A stretch of DNA of 64,000 nucleotides from DATFRX01 sp035630615. Lineage in GTDB: Bacteria; Actinomycetota; Actinomycetes; Propionibacteriales; Nocardioidaceae. The stretch covers positions 4,599-68,598 of the forward strand of contig DASQKI010000019.1 in NCBI GenBank assembly GCA_035630615.1, given 5' to 3'. The translations under genes and the position numbers were made by a program. Under the pieces are notes generated by a model. That model saw nothing but the letters and a program-made list of their open reading frames with translations, was not told where the DNA came from and ran no database searches. This document shows, one piece after another, positions 62,496 to 64,000 of the stretch (the first letter of the stretch is position 1; each line of letters opens with the position of its first letter).

Positions 62496-64000
<1,505 letters not shown>

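Overview
This window is high-GC actinobacterial chromosome that runs from an accessory, metabolite-rich left part into the replication-origin core on the right. The right-hand order (ddl, parB, parA, rsmG, jag, yidC, yidD, rnpA, rpmH, dnaA, dnaN, a gnd-like gene, recF, dciA, gyrB, gyrA) is the classical actinobacterial oriC neighbourhood. The gnd-like gene between dnaN and recF, inositol-phosphate synthase next to a PadR gene, SigR-type promoter sequence and many leaderless -10/start arrangements also fit Actinobacteria. Propionibacteriales/Nocardioidaceae-like is my best guess below phylum, but it is not proven. No rRNA, tRNA or CRISPR array was seen.

Region 1 (1-7566, all minus strand) is a tightly coupled five-gene biosynthetic operon: Sfp-type phosphopantetheinyl transferase, a carrier protein fused to six or so membrane helices and three left-handed beta-helix acyltransferase-like modules (the C-terminal architecture of epsilon-polylysine synthetase Pls), a stand-alone A-T NRPS, a SyrP/TauD-type Fe(II)/2-oxoglutarate dioxygenase, and SbnB (2,3-diaminopropionate synthesis, running off the left edge). 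The combination suggests a split Pls-type synthetase that activates diaminopropionate, possibly making a homopoly(amino acid) or short oligomer, perhaps hydroxylated. This is the most interesting system in the window.

Region 2 (7567-12935) is a plus-strand catabolic-looking operon behind two LacI-type operators: a 3-hydroxyisobutyrate-dehydrogenase-like enzyme, an M24 (Xaa-Pro peptidase fold) protein with an altered metal site, 2-oxoacid dehydrogenase E1 alpha and E1 beta (E1 beta carries two apparent single-base deletions), and an E2-like protein without a lipoyl domain and with an altered active site. A large LuxR/AAA regulator (LAL family) converges on it.

Region 3 (16257-26076) holds a secreted RTX-repeat protein, a methyltransferase, two flavoproteins (one BBE-like), a small DUF2630 protein, a FemX-type aminoacyltransferase with an alanine-racemase-like partner, a glycine-rich membrane protein and a GT87-type membrane mannosyltransferase-like protein. 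Region 4 (26146-33864) has a class A penicillin-binding protein divergent from padR-ino1 across a perfect 17-bp palindrome, then a lipoprotein, an MFS transporter, a PYPGQQ-repeat membrane protein and a second RTX-type protein.

Region 5 (33978-48343) is the conserved actinobacterial cca - DUF6049 - murJ - pseudokinase - sigM - anti-sigma (duplicated in tandem) - trxB - trxA block, followed by a uridine-kinase-like gene, an aminotransferase and a D-Ala-D-Ala ligase-like gene. Region 6 (48377-64000) is the chromosome segregation, membrane insertion, ribosomal/RNase P, replication initiation and gyrase core, with two parS sites and two DnaA-box clusters flanking dnaA. gyrA runs off the right edge.
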